From Alistipes senegalensis (GTDB lineage Bacteria > Pseudomonadota > Gammaproteobacteria > Burkholderiales > Burkholderiaceae_D), in assembly GCA_023664945.1 (NCBI GenBank), contig JAMPER010000007.1, positions 1 to 48,217 of the forward strand: a stretch of 48,217 bases of DNA, written 5' to 3'. The position numbers and the translations under genes are program-made. A model generated the notes under the pieces. The model was not told the DNA's origin, did no database searches, and was given only the letters and a program-made list of their open reading frames with translations. Below are positions 17,281 to 27,474 of the stretch, in pieces; position 1 is the stretch's first letter; every line of letters begins with the position of its first letter.

Positions 17281-19380
17281 CTACTTGCCGGCAGGTTTCC
17301 AGCGCATTTCGTTTAGAGAGGTTGCCGCCTGTTTTCTTGCGCAGGCGGGACAGATCGCATGTTCCGGTTCTCCTGTCATGCCCATGCGGGAACGGGTGCG
17401 GTCAAACTGGACGGCAGGGGAGAAGGTGGTCCCGCAGCAACTACAGGTTTGCAGGGGCTGGCTTCTGACGACTGTACCGGTGATTTCTGTGACGCGCTGC
17501 CCGTTGCGGTTTTCCACCCGGATGGCGCCGGTTGGGCAGACTGCGGCACAGGCGCCGCAGCCAATGCACAGGCTGGCCGGGCGCAAAAAGTCTTCAAATA
17601 CCAGGCGGCGGTTGCCGGTTTCAACCATTTTCAGTGCTTCTGCGCCAACCTGGATGCAGGCCAGTTCGCACAGGCCGCAGCCAATGCAGAGGTCGCAGCG
17701 CAGGCAGCGGCTGGCTTCTGTTTTGGCTTCGTTTTCATCCCAGTCATACTGGATGAAGTCATGCGTCCATTTTCGCGAGTCCGGGTCTTTTTCCGGAACA
17801 TGCGGCCGGTTATTGCCAAGGCGGAAAGCGGCGTCAGACGGCAGGCAGGGGACATTGCCGCGCCGCTGGGGCTGAAGCGAAGGCAGATCCATTTCTTTTT
17901 TCATCAGCCAGGCATCGATGGCTTCCGCAGCCCGTTTCCCGGAGCCAATGGCCGCGACAACGGTGCTGGCGCCGTGCTGGATATCACCGCCGGAAAAGAT
18001 ACCGGGTTCGCCGGTTTCCAGTGTAACAGGGTCGGCGACAATGTTGCCCCATTCAAGTTTGATGTTGCTGCCATCAAGCCAGGAAAGATCGGCATCCTGG
18101 CCGATGCAGGCAATGATGTGATCCGCATGGACGGTGACGGGCTGGGCGGTGGCTGCGTCCGGCGCATTTTTTGACCGTGAGAATTCAATGCGGTTGTCTT
18201 CCGTGATTTTTGCAGGCGTCCAGCGTTCGATGAGTTCTACGCCTTCTGCCAGCGCCATGGCGACTTCGTGCGGGTTGGCAGGCATGTCTTTTTGGGTGCG
18301 GCGGTACCATATTTGTACTTTTTTTGCGCCCTGGCGAAAAGCGGTCATGGCGGCGTCAATGGCAACGTTGCCGCCGCCGATGACGATGACATGCGGGCCG
18401 ATTTGCGGGTTTTTGCCGTCACGCACGGCAGAAAGGAAATCCATGCCGCCCAGTACAAAAGGCAGGCTGTCGCCCGGTACGCCCAGGCGGCGGGAGAATT
18501 GCAGCCCGATGGCGATAAAGGTGGCATCAAATCCTTTGTCCTGGAATTCACGTACCTGTTTTACTGTGTAGTTGTTATGGATTTTGACGCCCAGTTTCCG
18601 AACCTGGTTGATTTCGTTTTGCAGGGTTTCATTGGGCAGGCGGTAGTTCGGGATGCCATAGCGCATGATGCCGCCCGGCTCTTCCCTTTCATCAAATATT
18701 TCAACGTGGTGGCCTTTCTGGGCCAGGTAGTAGGCGGTGGTGATGCCGGCGGGGCCTGCGCCGACAATGGCGACTTTTTTGCCGGTTGGCGCGGCGATTT
18801 CCTGCATGGGATAGGAGGTGCTGCACCGTGCGGCAACGGATTTCATCGGCTTGATCAGCACAGGCTGGCTGACGGTTTTCTGGACGCAGGCGTCTTCGCA
18901 GGGGGCGGGGCAGATGAGCCCGCAGGAATCGGGCAGGGGGGTATCCTTGAGCAGGACGGAAAGCGAATCGCTGTAGTTGCCGTGGCCGATGTGCGCGATC
19001 ATGCTGGGGATATCAATATGGGCTGGGCAGGCTTCCTGGCAGGGAACGCGCCGCGGCTCAAAACAGATGCCGGCTTCACAGGTATGGGTTGTGACATGCC
19101 CGCGCCAGGTTTCACGAGAGAGGTTGAGCGAGTTTTCCAGCAGGACGGCAAGGGATTGTTCGCTTTCGGGAAAGGCTTTTGCTGCAAGAGCCAAGGTATC
19201 CAGGTGTTTTTCTGTTGCCCGTCCCAGGCTGATTTCTGTGATGAGGCGTGCGGCTTCGGCCAGGGCAATGCGCCCCCCTGTGGTCTGTTTTTCCTGGGAG
19301 TGCAGCCGGGTACGCAAGGCTTTTAGGCATTCGGTTACCGGGCAGACTGTTTTTTCAGGGGCACTGTTTTTTTCTGTCAT
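17281..19380 (-). CDS. GltD-like FAD/NAD(P) oxidoreductase with added Fe-S clusters
   Basis: This 699-residue flavoprotein belongs to the GltD/AegA/NfnB-like group that moves electrons between Fe-S clusters and NAD(P). In order: a helical N-terminus (1-95), two N-terminal cluster motifs (CFEPRRVPCQEACPAHIDIP, and CGLICPAPCEDAC), an FAD Rossmann motif (VAIVGAGPAGITTAYYLAQKG, near 205, one residue trimmed), an NAD(P) Rossmann motif (VIVIGGGNVAIDAAM, near 330), and a C-terminal 2[4Fe-4S] ferredoxin domain (CLRCDLCIGCGLCELAC and CIGCGACAAVCPTGAI). A final CSCCG...CPAC pair resembles a zinc ribbon. It is divergent from the HydN and FdhF genes, so a role as the formate-side NAD(P)+ reductase is likely. 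The direction and the preferred nucleotide are inference. Confidence 0.88.
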   Translation of the reverse strand: MTEKNSAPEKTVCPVTECLKALRTRLHSQEKQTTGGRIALAEAARLITEISLGRATEKHLDTLALAAKAFPESEQSLAVLLENSLNLSRETWRGHVTTHTCEAGICFEPRRVPCQEACPAHIDIPSMIAHIGHGNYSDSLSVLLKDTPLPDSCGLICPAPCEDACVQKTVSQPVLIKPMKSVAARCSTSYPMQEIAAPTGKKVAIVGAGPAGITTAYYLAQKGHHVEIFDEREEPGGIMRYGIPNYRLPNETLQNEINQVRKLGVKIHNNYTVKQVREFQDKGFDATFIAIGLQFSRRLGVPGDSLPFVLGGMDFLSAVRDGKNPQIGPHVIVIGGGNVAIDAAMTAFRQGAKKVQIWYRRTQKDMPANPHEVAMALAEGVELIERWTPAKITEDNRIEFSRSKNAPDAATAQPVTVHADHIIACIGQDADLSWLDGSNIKLEWGNIVADPVTLETGEPGIFSGGDIQHGASTVVAAIGSGKRAAEAIDAWLMKKEMDLPSLQPQRRGNVPCLPSDAAFRLGNNRPHVPEKDPDSRKWTHDFIQYDWDENEAKTEASRCLRCDLCIGCGLCELACIQVGAEALKMVETGNRRLVFEDFLRPASLCIGCGACAAVCPTGAIRVENRNGQRVTEITGTVVRSQPLQTCSCCGTTFSPAVQFDRTRSRMGMTGEPEHAICPACARKQAATSLNEMRWKPAGK

Positions 19381-19685
19381 GATCAGCTTGTTTTTATCCG
19401 AATTGAATCAATACAAAACGCCCCGCTGGCAGCGCCGGCAAGGTAGGCAGGTGAAAAGCATAACATAACATGCTCTTGCCGGTATGCAAAAAGGGCTGGT
19501 GTTTTTGGTGGTTTCCTGTTTCCGGCTTATTGTATGCCGGAAGGGTTGCCTGGCGGTACAGGTACTTTGTCTGAACGGCTTTTTCGGCAAGCGCTTTTTC
19601 TATTTTGCGGGTAAAATGGGATTCCGGCATCCATATCGCCGGCCTGTACTGTTTGTGCAATCCAGGAAAATACCAGGAGAGAGGG
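19381..19685. other. Divergent control region of the formate dehydrogenase genes
   Basis: This 305-bp gap separates the flavoprotein gene (leftward) from the HydN gene (rightward). It contains an inverted repeat (19520-19526 with 19536-19542, 7 bp, 9-nt loop), a short palindrome ATTGAATCAAT at 19402-19412 that does not match the FNR spacing, and a TAAAAT hexamer (19612-19617) that could be the -10 for the HydN gene. No convincing sigma-54 or FNR site was found. A good Shine-Dalgarno (AGGAG, 19675-19679) ends the region. Confidence 0.45.
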
Positions 19686-20234
19686 ATGAATCGTTTTGTG
19701 ATAGCCGAGCCGGACAAGTGCATAGGGTGCCGTACCTGCGAGGTGGCCTGTGTGCTGGCTCACCGGGATGGGAAGCAGGATGGCGTGGCGCTTTCTGCGG
19801 AAAATTTCCATCCGAGGCTCCGGCTGGTCAAGAACCTGACGTTAACGGCGCCGGTGCAATGCCGCCAGTGTGAAAATGCGCCTTGTGTGAATGTTTGTCC
19901 GACCGGGGCGCTGGTTTATGACCGCAATACGGTTCAGATTCGGCGCGAGCGGTGTATTGGCTGCCAGTCGTGTGTGATTGCCTGCCCGTTTGGCGCAATG
20001 GAAATGGTGGATGCACCTGTCAGGCAGCCTGATCTGGGGCCGCTTCATGTGCAGCAGACGGTTTCTGTCGCGCAAAAATGCGATTTGTGTATTGAGACGG
20101 AAACCGGCCCGGCCTGTGTGGCGGTGTGCCCGACCCATGCGCTTCATCTGGTGGATACGGAAGCGATAGACAACAAAACGCGCAGGAAACGCGAAAAATC
20201 CGCTTTTGCCATGCCGGCAGATGCTTTCCGGTAG
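19686..20234 (+). CDS. hydN: HydN-like 4Fe-4S ferredoxin
   Basis: A 182-residue polyferredoxin very like E. coli HydN, an electron carrier genetically tied to formate dehydrogenase H. It begins MNRFVIAEPDKCIGCRTCEVAC and carries four [4Fe-4S] motifs: CIGCRTCEVAC, CRQCENAPCVNVCP, CIGCQSCVIACP and CDLC...CVAVCP. The ATG at 19686 matches the HydN N-terminus and has AGGAG 6 nt before it; an upstream in-frame start at 19605 would add 27 unrelated residues. fdhF follows after 42 bp, so the two are probably co-transcribed. It likely connects FdhF to the divergently encoded flavoprotein. Confidence 0.93.
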   Translation: MNRFVIAEPDKCIGCRTCEVACVLAHRDGKQDGVALSAENFHPRLRLVKNLTLTAPVQCRQCENAPCVNVCPTGALVYDRNTVQIRRERCIGCQSCVIACPFGAMEMVDAPVRQPDLGPLHVQQTVSVAQKCDLCIETETGPACVAVCPTHALHLVDTEAIDNKTRRKREKSAFAMPADAFR

Positions 20235-20276
20235 CGCCGCTTTTTTTTCGCAGTCAGACAAGGCAGGAAACAAAAG

Positions 20277-22433
20277 ATGGAAAAAGTCATTACTGTATGC
20301 CCGTATTGTGCTTCCGGTTGCAAGATTAATCTGGTTGTGCAGGATGGGAAAATTATCCGGGCAGAAGGCGCTAACGGCGTGACCAACCAGGGCGAGTTGT
20401 GCCTGAAGGGCTATTATGGCTGGGAGTTTTTGAATGATACCCGACTGTTGACGCCCCGTTTGACCCAGCCCATGATCCGCCGGGAAAGAGGCGGGGATTT
20501 TGAGGTGGTTTCCTGGGATGAGGCGATTGCATTTGCCAGTTCGCGCCTTTTGGCTGTCCGGGAAAAGTACGGGCCGGATGCCATCATGATGACGGGTTCG
20601 TCCCGCGGCCCCGGCAATGAGGCAAATTATATTGCGCAGAAGGTGGCGCGCGCGGTTGTGGGGACCAACAATATTGACTGCTGCGCCCGTGTTTGCCATG
20701 CGCCGTCGGTTTCCGGCCTGGAAGTAACGCTGGGCAACGGCGCGATGAGCAATTCCATTTGCGAGATTGAGGATACTGATTGTATTCTGGTTTTTGGATA
20801 TAACGCGGCGGATTCCCATCCTATTGTTGCCCGCCGCATTCTCAAGGCCAAGGAAAAGGGCGCGAAGATTATTGTGTGCGATCCTCGCGTGATTGAGACT
20901 GTCCGGATTGCGGATTTGCACCTGCCGCTCAAAAACGGCTCCAATATGGCACTGGTGAATGCTTTTGCCAATGTGCTGCTGGAGGAAGGGCTTTATAACG
21001 AGGAATATGTCGAGCAGTATGCCGAAGGGTTTGACGCCTACCGGGAAGTGGTTTCCCGTTATACGCCGGAATATGTTTCGGAGATAACCGGGCTGGATCC
21101 TGACCTTATCCGGGATGCCATGTATATGTATGCCTCGGCTCCTTCCGCAACGATTTTGTGGGGCATGGGGGTTACCCAGTGGGGGCAGGCGGTGGATGTG
21201 GTGAAAGGCTTGTCCAGCCTGGCGGTGATGACGGGCAATCTGGGGCGGCCCAATGTGGGGGTCGGCCCGGTTCGCGGCCAGAACAATGTGCAGGGCGCCT
21301 GCGACATGGGCGCGTTGCCCGGTACGCTCCCGGGTTATTACCGTGTGTGGAACCCTGAACACCGGGAAAAGTTTGCCAGGGCGTGGGGGGTGCCATCGAT
21401 TCCTGAAAAGGTGGGACTCCACCTTACGGAGGTGCCGCATGCCATCCATGACGGCAAGCTCAAGGCTTGCTGGATTTTCGGCGAAGATCCGCTTCAGACG
21501 GAACCGGATCTTTCCAGTTTACGCAAGGAGTATGAGAAGCTGGAGCTGATTATTGTGCAGGATATTTTCATGACCAAGACGGCCATGATGGCGGATGTGA
21601 TTTTGCCTGCGACTTCGTGGGGCGAGCATGAGGGCGTTTATTCATCGGCAGACCGGGGGTTCCAGCGCTTTTACAAGGCGGTTGAGCCAAAGGGCAATGT
21701 CAAGCCGGACTGGGAGATTCACAGCCTGATGGCGACTGCCATGGGGTATCCGATGAAATACCGCAATACCCAGGAGATATGGGATGAATTGCGGGGAATA
21801 TGTGACTTGTACAGGGGGGCAACGTACGAGAAGATGGCCGGGCTGGGTTATGTGCCTTGGCCGTGTCCGGATGAGGACCATCCCGGTACGCCCTGGTTGT
21901 ATGAAGGTAACCGGTTTGATACGCCCAGCGGCAAGGCGCTGTTGTTTGCGGCGGAATGGCGCGGCCCGATGGAATCAACGGATGCGGAGTTCCCGCTGAC
22001 GCTGTGTACTGTCAGGGAAGTCGGCCATTATTCCTGCCGTTCCATGACTGGCAACTGTTCTGCCTTGCAGACGCTGGCCAATGAGCCGGGATATGTCCAG
22101 ATTCATCCCGAGGATGCCTCAAAACTGGGGATTAGGGATCAGGAGCTGGTTTGGATTGCTTCCCGGCGTGGCAGGGTGATGACTCGCGCCAATCTTAATG
22201 AACGGGCCAATGCCGGTGCGGTTTACATGACTTATCAGTGGTGGATTGGCGCTTGCAATGAGCTGACTGCCGAGCATCTTGATCCGATATCCAAGACGCC
22301 GGAGCACAAGTATTGTGCCGTAAAGATTGAGGCTATTCCGGATCAGGCCTGGGCCGAGCGGTATGTGGCGGAAACTTACGAGAAGATGAAGGCTGATATG
22401 CGGGATGCTGTTAAGGTGGCTGAAGCGGCCTGA
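20277..22433 (+). CDS. fdhF: Formate dehydrogenase H-type, Cys form
   Basis: FdhF oxidises formate to CO2 at a bis-MGD molybdenum (or tungsten) centre. The 718-residue protein is close to E. coli FDH-H along its length. It has the N-terminal [4Fe-4S] motif (VCPYCASGCKINLVV...LCLKGYYGW), the active-site segment CCARVCHAPSV, GPVRGQNNVQGACDMGALPG and REVGHYSCRSMTGNC. Residue 140, selenocysteine in E. coli, is a plain Cys here (codon TGC, 20694-20696), so selenium is not needed. No hydrogenase genes are nearby, which argues for a link to NAD(P) through HydN and the flavoprotein rather than a formate hydrogenlyase. A strong bidirectional terminator follows. Confidence 0.96.
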   Translation: MEKVITVCPYCASGCKINLVVQDGKIIRAEGANGVTNQGELCLKGYYGWEFLNDTRLLTPRLTQPMIRRERGGDFEVVSWDEAIAFASSRLLAVREKYGPDAIMMTGSSRGPGNEANYIAQKVARAVVGTNNIDCCARVCHAPSVSGLEVTLGNGAMSNSICEIEDTDCILVFGYNAADSHPIVARRILKAKEKGAKIIVCDPRVIETVRIADLHLPLKNGSNMALVNAFANVLLEEGLYNEEYVEQYAEGFDAYREVVSRYTPEYVSEITGLDPDLIRDAMYMYASAPSATILWGMGVTQWGQAVDVVKGLSSLAVMTGNLGRPNVGVGPVRGQNNVQGACDMGALPGTLPGYYRVWNPEHREKFARAWGVPSIPEKVGLHLTEVPHAIHDGKLKACWIFGEDPLQTEPDLSSLRKEYEKLELIIVQDIFMTKTAMMADVILPATSWGEHEGVYSSADRGFQRFYKAVEPKGNVKPDWEIHSLMATAMGYPMKYRNTQEIWDELRGICDLYRGATYEKMAGLGYVPWPCPDEDHPGTPWLYEGNRFDTPSGKALLFAAEWRGPMESTDAEFPLTLCTVREVGHYSCRSMTGNCSALQTLANEPGYVQIHPEDASKLGIRDQELVWIASRRGRVMTRANLNERANAGAVYMTYQWWIGACNELTAEHLDPISKTPEHKYCAVKIEAIPDQAWAERYVAETYEKMKADMRDAVKVAEAA

Positions 22434-22447
22434 AACGGGTCTGGATG

Positions 22448-22482
22448 AAAAACCGCTGTGCAGAAAGCACAGCGGTTTTTTT
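22448..22482. terminator. Bidirectional terminator between fdhF and the aldehyde dehydrogenase
   Basis: A 13-bp stem (22448-22460 with 22468-22480) and 7-nt loop, with an A-run on the left arm and a T-run on the right, so it can end transcription from both sides. It lies between the convergent stops at 22433 and 22487. Confidence 0.92.
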
Positions 22483-22486
22483 GTTT

Positions 22487-23956
22487 TCAGTGTGACGGTT
22501 TTTGCTTGCCAGTCAGTGACAGCCAGATGGTTTTGGGTTCGGTAAAGTTTTCCAGGGCAGCTTCGCCGTGTTCCCGTCCAAAGCCGGATTCACCGGTGCC
22601 TCCCCAGGGCAGGCGGATGTCGGTATAGCCGTAGGTGTTGATCCAGACGGTGCCGGCACGCAGTTCATGCGCGACCTGGTGGACCCGGGTGATATCTGCG
22701 CTCCAGACCCCGGCTGCCAGGCTGAATGCTGTGCCGTTGGCGATGCGGATGGCGTCATCAATGTCTTCAAAAGGGATGACGCTGGCGACTGGTCCGAAAA
22801 TTTCTTCCTGGGAGATGCGCATTTCATGGGCAACGTCGGTGAAGATGGTGGGTTCGACGTAGTAGCCTTTTCTGTCACAGCGTTTGCCGCCATAAATCAG
22901 TGAGGCACCTTCTTTTTTGCCGGCGTCAATGTAATCCAGTACGGTTTTCATCTGTTGGGAAGAGACGAGCGGTCCCATGACGGTTTCCGGCTGGAGAGTA
23001 TCGCCGATGCGGATGCCTTTTGCGCGCTGGATAAGCCTGTCAACGACTTCATCATAGATTGCTTTTTGCACGAGGATGCGGGAACCGGCTGAACAAACTT
23101 GTCCTGCGTTGAAAAAGACGCCGGATGCTGCGCCCCGGACGGCGTTGTCCAGGTTGGCGTCGGCAAAGATGATATTGGCGGATTTGCCGCCGAGTTCCAG
23201 GGTGATGCGTTTGAAGTTGCTTGCCGCGCCCTGCATGATGCCGCGGCCAACGCCTGGTGATCCGGTGAAGGTGATTTTGTCAATGCCGGGATGGGCGACC
23301 ATGGCATTGCCCACTACGCTGCCGAGGCCGGTGACGATGTTCAGAACGCCGGGCGGCAACCCGGCTTCCAGCGCCAGCTCGCCTATCCGGATGAGGCTTA
23401 GGGGCGTCAGTTCTGCCGGTTTGGCTATCAGGGTGCAGCCGCAGGCCAGTGCCGGGGCGATTTTCCAGATGCCAATCATGATGGGGAAGTTCCAGGGGAC
23501 AATTGCGCCGACAACACCGACGGGTTCCCTGACGGTGTAGGTTAAGGCGTCAGGCCGGGCAGGGATGACTTGCCCGATGATTTTGTCGCACCAGCCGGCG
23601 TAGTAACGCATGGTATCAATGGCCGCCGGCATATCCTGGCGGCGGACGCTGGCGATGGGTTTGCCGGCATTTAGGGTTTCCAGCAGGATCAGTTCTTCCT
23701 GGTGCTGTTCCATTAAGTCTGCCAGCCGGTAGAGGATTTGTGCCCGGTCTGCCGCCCTCATGCCGTTCCAGATTTTCAGCGCGGCGCGGGCGGCTGTCAC
23801 GGCGGTATCCACATCTTTGGCATTGCCCTGGGCGACTTTGGCCATGACGGCTTCTGTTGCCGGATTCAAAATGGTGGAGTATTGCCCGCTATCCGGTTTG
23901 ACGGGTTTGCCGTTGATTAACAGTTCGTGTTGCGGGATGTCGGTGGGATGGGTCAT
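22487..23956 (-). CDS. NAD(P)-dependent aldehyde dehydrogenase
   Basis: A 489-residue ALDH superfamily enzyme that oxidises an aldehyde to its acid. It shows the PWNFPIMIGIWKIAPALA cofactor-site segment, the catalytic Glu region LELGGKSANIIF, and the catalytic Cys in FFNAGQVCSAGSRI. The closest feel is to betaine-aldehyde, phenylacetaldehyde or gamma-aminobutyraldehyde dehydrogenases, but the substrate is not determinable. The ATG at 23956 has a consensus-like Shine-Dalgarno (GGAGG, 5 nt away); a longer reading frame upstream lacks family similarity and runs into modC. It stands alone between the fdhF terminator and modC; whether it belongs to formate metabolism is unknown. Confidence 0.92.
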   Translation of the reverse strand: MTHPTDIPQHELLINGKPVKPDSGQYSTILNPATEAVMAKVAQGNAKDVDTAVTAARAALKIWNGMRAADRAQILYRLADLMEQHQEELILLETLNAGKPIASVRRQDMPAAIDTMRYYAGWCDKIIGQVIPARPDALTYTVREPVGVVGAIVPWNFPIMIGIWKIAPALACGCTLIAKPAELTPLSLIRIGELALEAGLPPGVLNIVTGLGSVVGNAMVAHPGIDKITFTGSPGVGRGIMQGAASNFKRITLELGGKSANIIFADANLDNAVRGAASGVFFNAGQVCSAGSRILVQKAIYDEVVDRLIQRAKGIRIGDTLQPETVMGPLVSSQQMKTVLDYIDAGKKEGASLIYGGKRCDRKGYYVEPTIFTDVAHEMRISQEEIFGPVASVIPFEDIDDAIRIANGTAFSLAAGVWSADITRVHQVAHELRAGTVWINTYGYTDIRLPWGGTGESGFGREHGEAALENFTEPKTIWLSLTGKQKPSH

Positions 23957-24068
23957 GTGAACCTCCATGTATGAGAAAGGGAAGAAGCATTTTTTCCATT
24001 GTATGGGGAAGCGGATTTTCCTGCTGTGTTCTGTAATAAGGATGATTTGCCGTGTTGTACTGGTGCAG

Positions 24069-25145
24069 TCAGTCCAGAATGGCGATGCCTTTGACCTGGG
24101 CGTAGAGTGTTTTGCCGGGACTGATTCCCAGTGTGAAGGCGGATCGGGCTGTGATGCGGGATAACAGGCGTGCACCGCCGGTATCGAGTTCTACCATGAC
24201 CAGCCCGTTTTCGTTTTCATGGATATCGGCAACACGGGAGGGAATCAGGTTCAGGATGCTGGTATCTGTTGCGGGAGAAAGCGCCAGGCTGACATCGTTG
24301 GCGTGGATACGCAGGCGGACCGGCTTGCCTGCCGGGATGGGCGCGCCAGGCAGGCAGAGGCGGCCGCTGCCAAAGGCAATGGTATTGAGGTGGAAGCGCT
24401 CTTCCCTTTCGATGGCGGTTCCCTGGATGATGGCTGCCGCATCGTGGCGGTGTGCCAGGGGAAGGTCCAGCCGGGTTAACAGTTGTTCGATTTTATCGGA
24501 TGCCCTGACGTTTCCTGCTTCGAGCAAAATCAGGTGGTCTGCCAGGCTGCTGATTTCATCCAGGTCATGGCTGACATAAAGGATGGGAATGGACAGTTCC
24601 GCATTGAGCCGGTTCAGGTAGGGGATGATTTCGGTTTTGCGCGGCAAGTCGAGGGAGGCAAGCGGTTCATCCATCATGAGGATGCGCGGGCTGGTTGCCA
24701 GGGCACGGGCAATACCGACCCGCTGCTTTTCGCCGCCCGAGAGGGTTTGGGGTTTCCTGTCCATCAGGGGAGCCAGGCCAAGCAGATCGGCAACATAGTC
24801 CAGTGAAATGCACCGCGCGGCTTCAGGCACGCGTTTTAATCCGTATTCCAGGTTTTTCCGGACGGTCAGATGCGGGAACAGGGCGGCATCCTGGAAGACG
24901 AATCCCAGGGGACGTTTGTAAGGAGGAAGGAAGATGCCCTGTTCATCATCATGCCAGATTTCATCGCCTATGACGATGCGGCTGTTGACCGGGCGCTCAA
25001 GCCCGGCAATGGCGCGCAAAAGTGTGGATTTCCCGGAACCGGAAACCCCGAAGATGCCGGTAACGCCTTTTCCCGGCAGGGATTGGTTGACATGAAGCGA
25101 ATAGCCTGGAAAGTGGACTTCAAGGCGAATCCGGATAGCGCTCAT
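24069..25145 (-). CDS. modC: Molybdate ABC transporter ATPase
   Basis: ModC powers molybdate import. The 358-residue protein has Walker [12 protein letters not shown], signature [16 protein letters not shown], Walker [13 protein letters not shown] and the switch His in LYVSHDLDE, followed by a C-terminal MOP (molybdate-binding) domain from about 290. The ATG at 25145 overlaps the modB stop by 4 nt, which fixes this start over a longer reading frame beginning at 25199. It is the last gene of modABC. Confidence 0.95.
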   Translation of the reverse strand: MSAIRIRLEVHFPGYSLHVNQSLPGKGVTGIFGVSGSGKSTLLRAIAGLERPVNSRIVIGDEIWHDDEQGIFLPPYKRPLGFVFQDAALFPHLTVRKNLEYGLKRVPEAARCISLDYVADLLGLAPLMDRKPQTLSGGEKQRVGIARALATSPRILMMDEPLASLDLPRKTEIIPYLNRLNAELSIPILYVSHDLDEISSLADHLILLEAGNVRASDKIEQLLTRLDLPLAHRHDAAAIIQGTAIEREERFHLNTIAFGSGRLCLPGAPIPAGKPVRLRIHANDVSLALSPATDTSILNLIPSRVADIHENENGLVMVELDTGGARLLSRITARSAFTLGISPGKTLYAQVKGIAILD

Positions 25146-25813
25146 GATTGTTTTCCCGTCGGATTCAGGAGGTACAGGGCCAGCAGGACGATAAAGCAAA
25201 AGAACAGCATACCGGCGGAAAGCCAGTGCGCCTGCGAGTATTCAATGTTTTCAACGTAATCGAAGATTTGCACCGACAGTACGCGGGTTTTGCCGGGCAT
25301 GTTGCCGCCGATCATGAGGACGACACCGAATTCGCCTACGGTATGCGCGAAACCCATTACGGTTGCGGTAAGGTAGCCGGGTTTTGCCAGCGGCAGGATA
25401 ACGCTGAAAAAGGTATCCAGCGGGGATGCGCGCAAGGTGGCTGCGGCTTCAAGCGGGCGGGAACCGATGGCTTCAAAAGCGTTCTGGAGCGGCTGGACGA
25501 CAAAAGGCAGGGAGTAACATACCGATGCAACGACCAGGCCGGCAAAGCTGAAGGGCAAGGGCGGCAGGCCCAGGCTGCCGGTCAGTTTGCCGATTGGACC
25601 GTTTGGTCCCATCATGAGGAGGAGGTAAAACCCCAAAACGGTGGGCGGCAAGACAAAGGGCAGGGTGACGATGGCGCTGACCGGGCCTTTCCACCAGGCC
25701 CGCGTTTGCGAGAGTACCCAGGCCAAAGGGGTGCCGATGACAAGCAGGATAAGGGTTGTCAGCAAGGCCAGCCTGATGGTCAGGAAGACGGCCGAATAAT
25801 CAAAATCAGTCAT
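25142..25813 (-). CDS. modB: Molybdate ABC transporter permease
   Basis: ModB forms the inner-membrane channel of the molybdate importer. The 223-residue protein has five or six hydrophobic segments, the [20 protein letters not shown] segment, and the EAA-type loop ([25 protein letters not shown] region) that contacts ModC. Length and ending match the family. It lies 18 nt after modA and is translationally coupled to modC. Confidence 0.95.
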   Translation of the reverse strand: MTDFDYSAVFLTIRLALLTTLILLVIGTPLAWVLSQTRAWWKGPVSAIVTLPFVLPPTVLGFYLLLMMGPNGPIGKLTGSLGLPPLPFSFAGLVVASVCYSLPFVVQPLQNAFEAIGSRPLEAAATLRASPLDTFFSVILPLAKPGYLTATVMGFAHTVGEFGVVLMIGGNMPGKTRVLSVQIFDYVENIEYSQAHWLSAGMLFFCFIVLLALYLLNPTGKQS

Positions 25814-25831
25814 AAATGGTTGCGGATAGTC

Positions 25832-26637
<806 letters not shown>

Positions 26638-26640
26638 GTA

Positions 26641-26669
26641 AGTTTAGTAAATAAACGGGCAAAAAACAA
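26641..26669 (-). promoter_or_regulatory. Predicted modABC promoter
   Basis: On the minus strand TTGTTT (26669-26664), a 17-nt spacer and TAAACT (26646-26641). Spacing is ideal and hexamer matches are moderate. The operator lies immediately downstream. Confidence 0.5.
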
Positions 26670-26701
26670 TCAGGCATGAAAAATCAGGGCACAATAGCGG
26701 T

Positions 26702-27463
26702 ATGAAAGTATCTACGTTAGCCCAGGCATTGGGATATCATGCCGCTGATAAACGCATGGAGGTGCTGCGCCGTATTGAGGAAACCGGTTCTATTTCACAG
26801 GCGGCCCGTCTGGCCGGGATCAGTTATAAGGCGGCCTGGCAGGCGGTGGATACTTTGTCCAACCTGACAGGGATGAAGCTGGTTGACCGGAGCGTTGGCG
26901 GGGTTGGCGGCGGCGGAGCCAGGTTGACCGGAGAGGGACGGCGTTTACTGGAAATTGCGGCCAGGCTGGAGGCTCAGCGGCAGCAGTTTTTTGCATCGCT
27001 GGCGCGGGAGGAAGGCGTTTTCCCTGAAGAAGGGTTGCTGCCTTTGGGCGTTCAGACCAGTATGCGCAATCATCTTTTATGCCGGGTGGCATCCCTTGAG
27101 ACAGCAGGCCCGGTTGTGCGGGTGGGGCTGGCGCTGCGGGATACGATGATGCTGGCTTCCCGTATTACGCGGACCAGCGCGGAATTGCTGGCATTAAGAC
27201 CCGGTTTGCCGGTTATCGCGCTGTGCAAGGCGATGGCAGTGAAGGTTGGCAGGGAATGCCTGAATGAGGCGGCAGGCGCTAATTGCCTTAAGGGAAAGGT
27301 CAGCCGTCTTGCCAGGGGCGAAGAGGCAGATGAGTTGTTTCTTGAGCTGGATTACGGTCTTCAGCTGGTGGGTTTTTCGCCTTCTTCCCTCCGGATAGAG
27401 GAAGGGGAGCAGGTTTGGGCCATGATTGATGAATCGGCTGTGGCGCTTGCCCTGTTTCCCTGA
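26702..27463 (+). CDS. modE: Molybdate-responsive regulator ModE
   Basis: ModE binds molybdate and represses modABC while activating some molybdoenzyme genes. The 253-residue protein has an N-terminal LysR-type winged helix (about 17-85, with EETGSISQAARLAGISYKAAW) and a C-terminal pair of MOP domains (SMRNHLLCRV at about 119 and NCLKGKVSRL at about 198). Length is standard for full ModE. It is divergent from modA and followed by fdhD after 11 bp, so modE-fdhD are probably one transcript. No strong Shine-Dalgarno precedes the ATG. Confidence 0.95.
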   Translation: MKVSTLAQALGYHAADKRMEVLRRIEETGSISQAARLAGISYKAAWQAVDTLSNLTGMKLVDRSVGGVGGGGARLTGEGRRLLEIAARLEAQRQQFFASLAREEGVFPEEGLLPLGVQTSMRNHLLCRVASLETAGPVVRVGLALRDTMMLASRITRTSAELLALRPGLPVIALCKAMAVKVGRECLNEAAGANCLKGKVSRLARGEEADELFLELDYGLQLVGFSPSSLRIEEGEQVWAMIDESAVALALFP

Positions 27464-27474
27464 AGGGAGTGTTA

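Noticed and set aside
19402-19412. ATTGAATCAAT palindrome as an FNR box for the formate genes
   Set aside because: The half-sites are too close; FNR needs TTGAT-N4-ATCAA.
19842-21449. 535-codon open frame antisense to hydN-fdhF
   Set aside because: It lies wholly opposite two clear genes, has no recognisable domains and no start signal. Long antisense frames are expected from the codon bias here.
23957-24175. N-terminal extension of the aldehyde dehydrogenase frame to 24175
   Set aside because: The added residues have no family similarity and overlap modC; the ATG at 23956 has an excellent Shine-Dalgarno.
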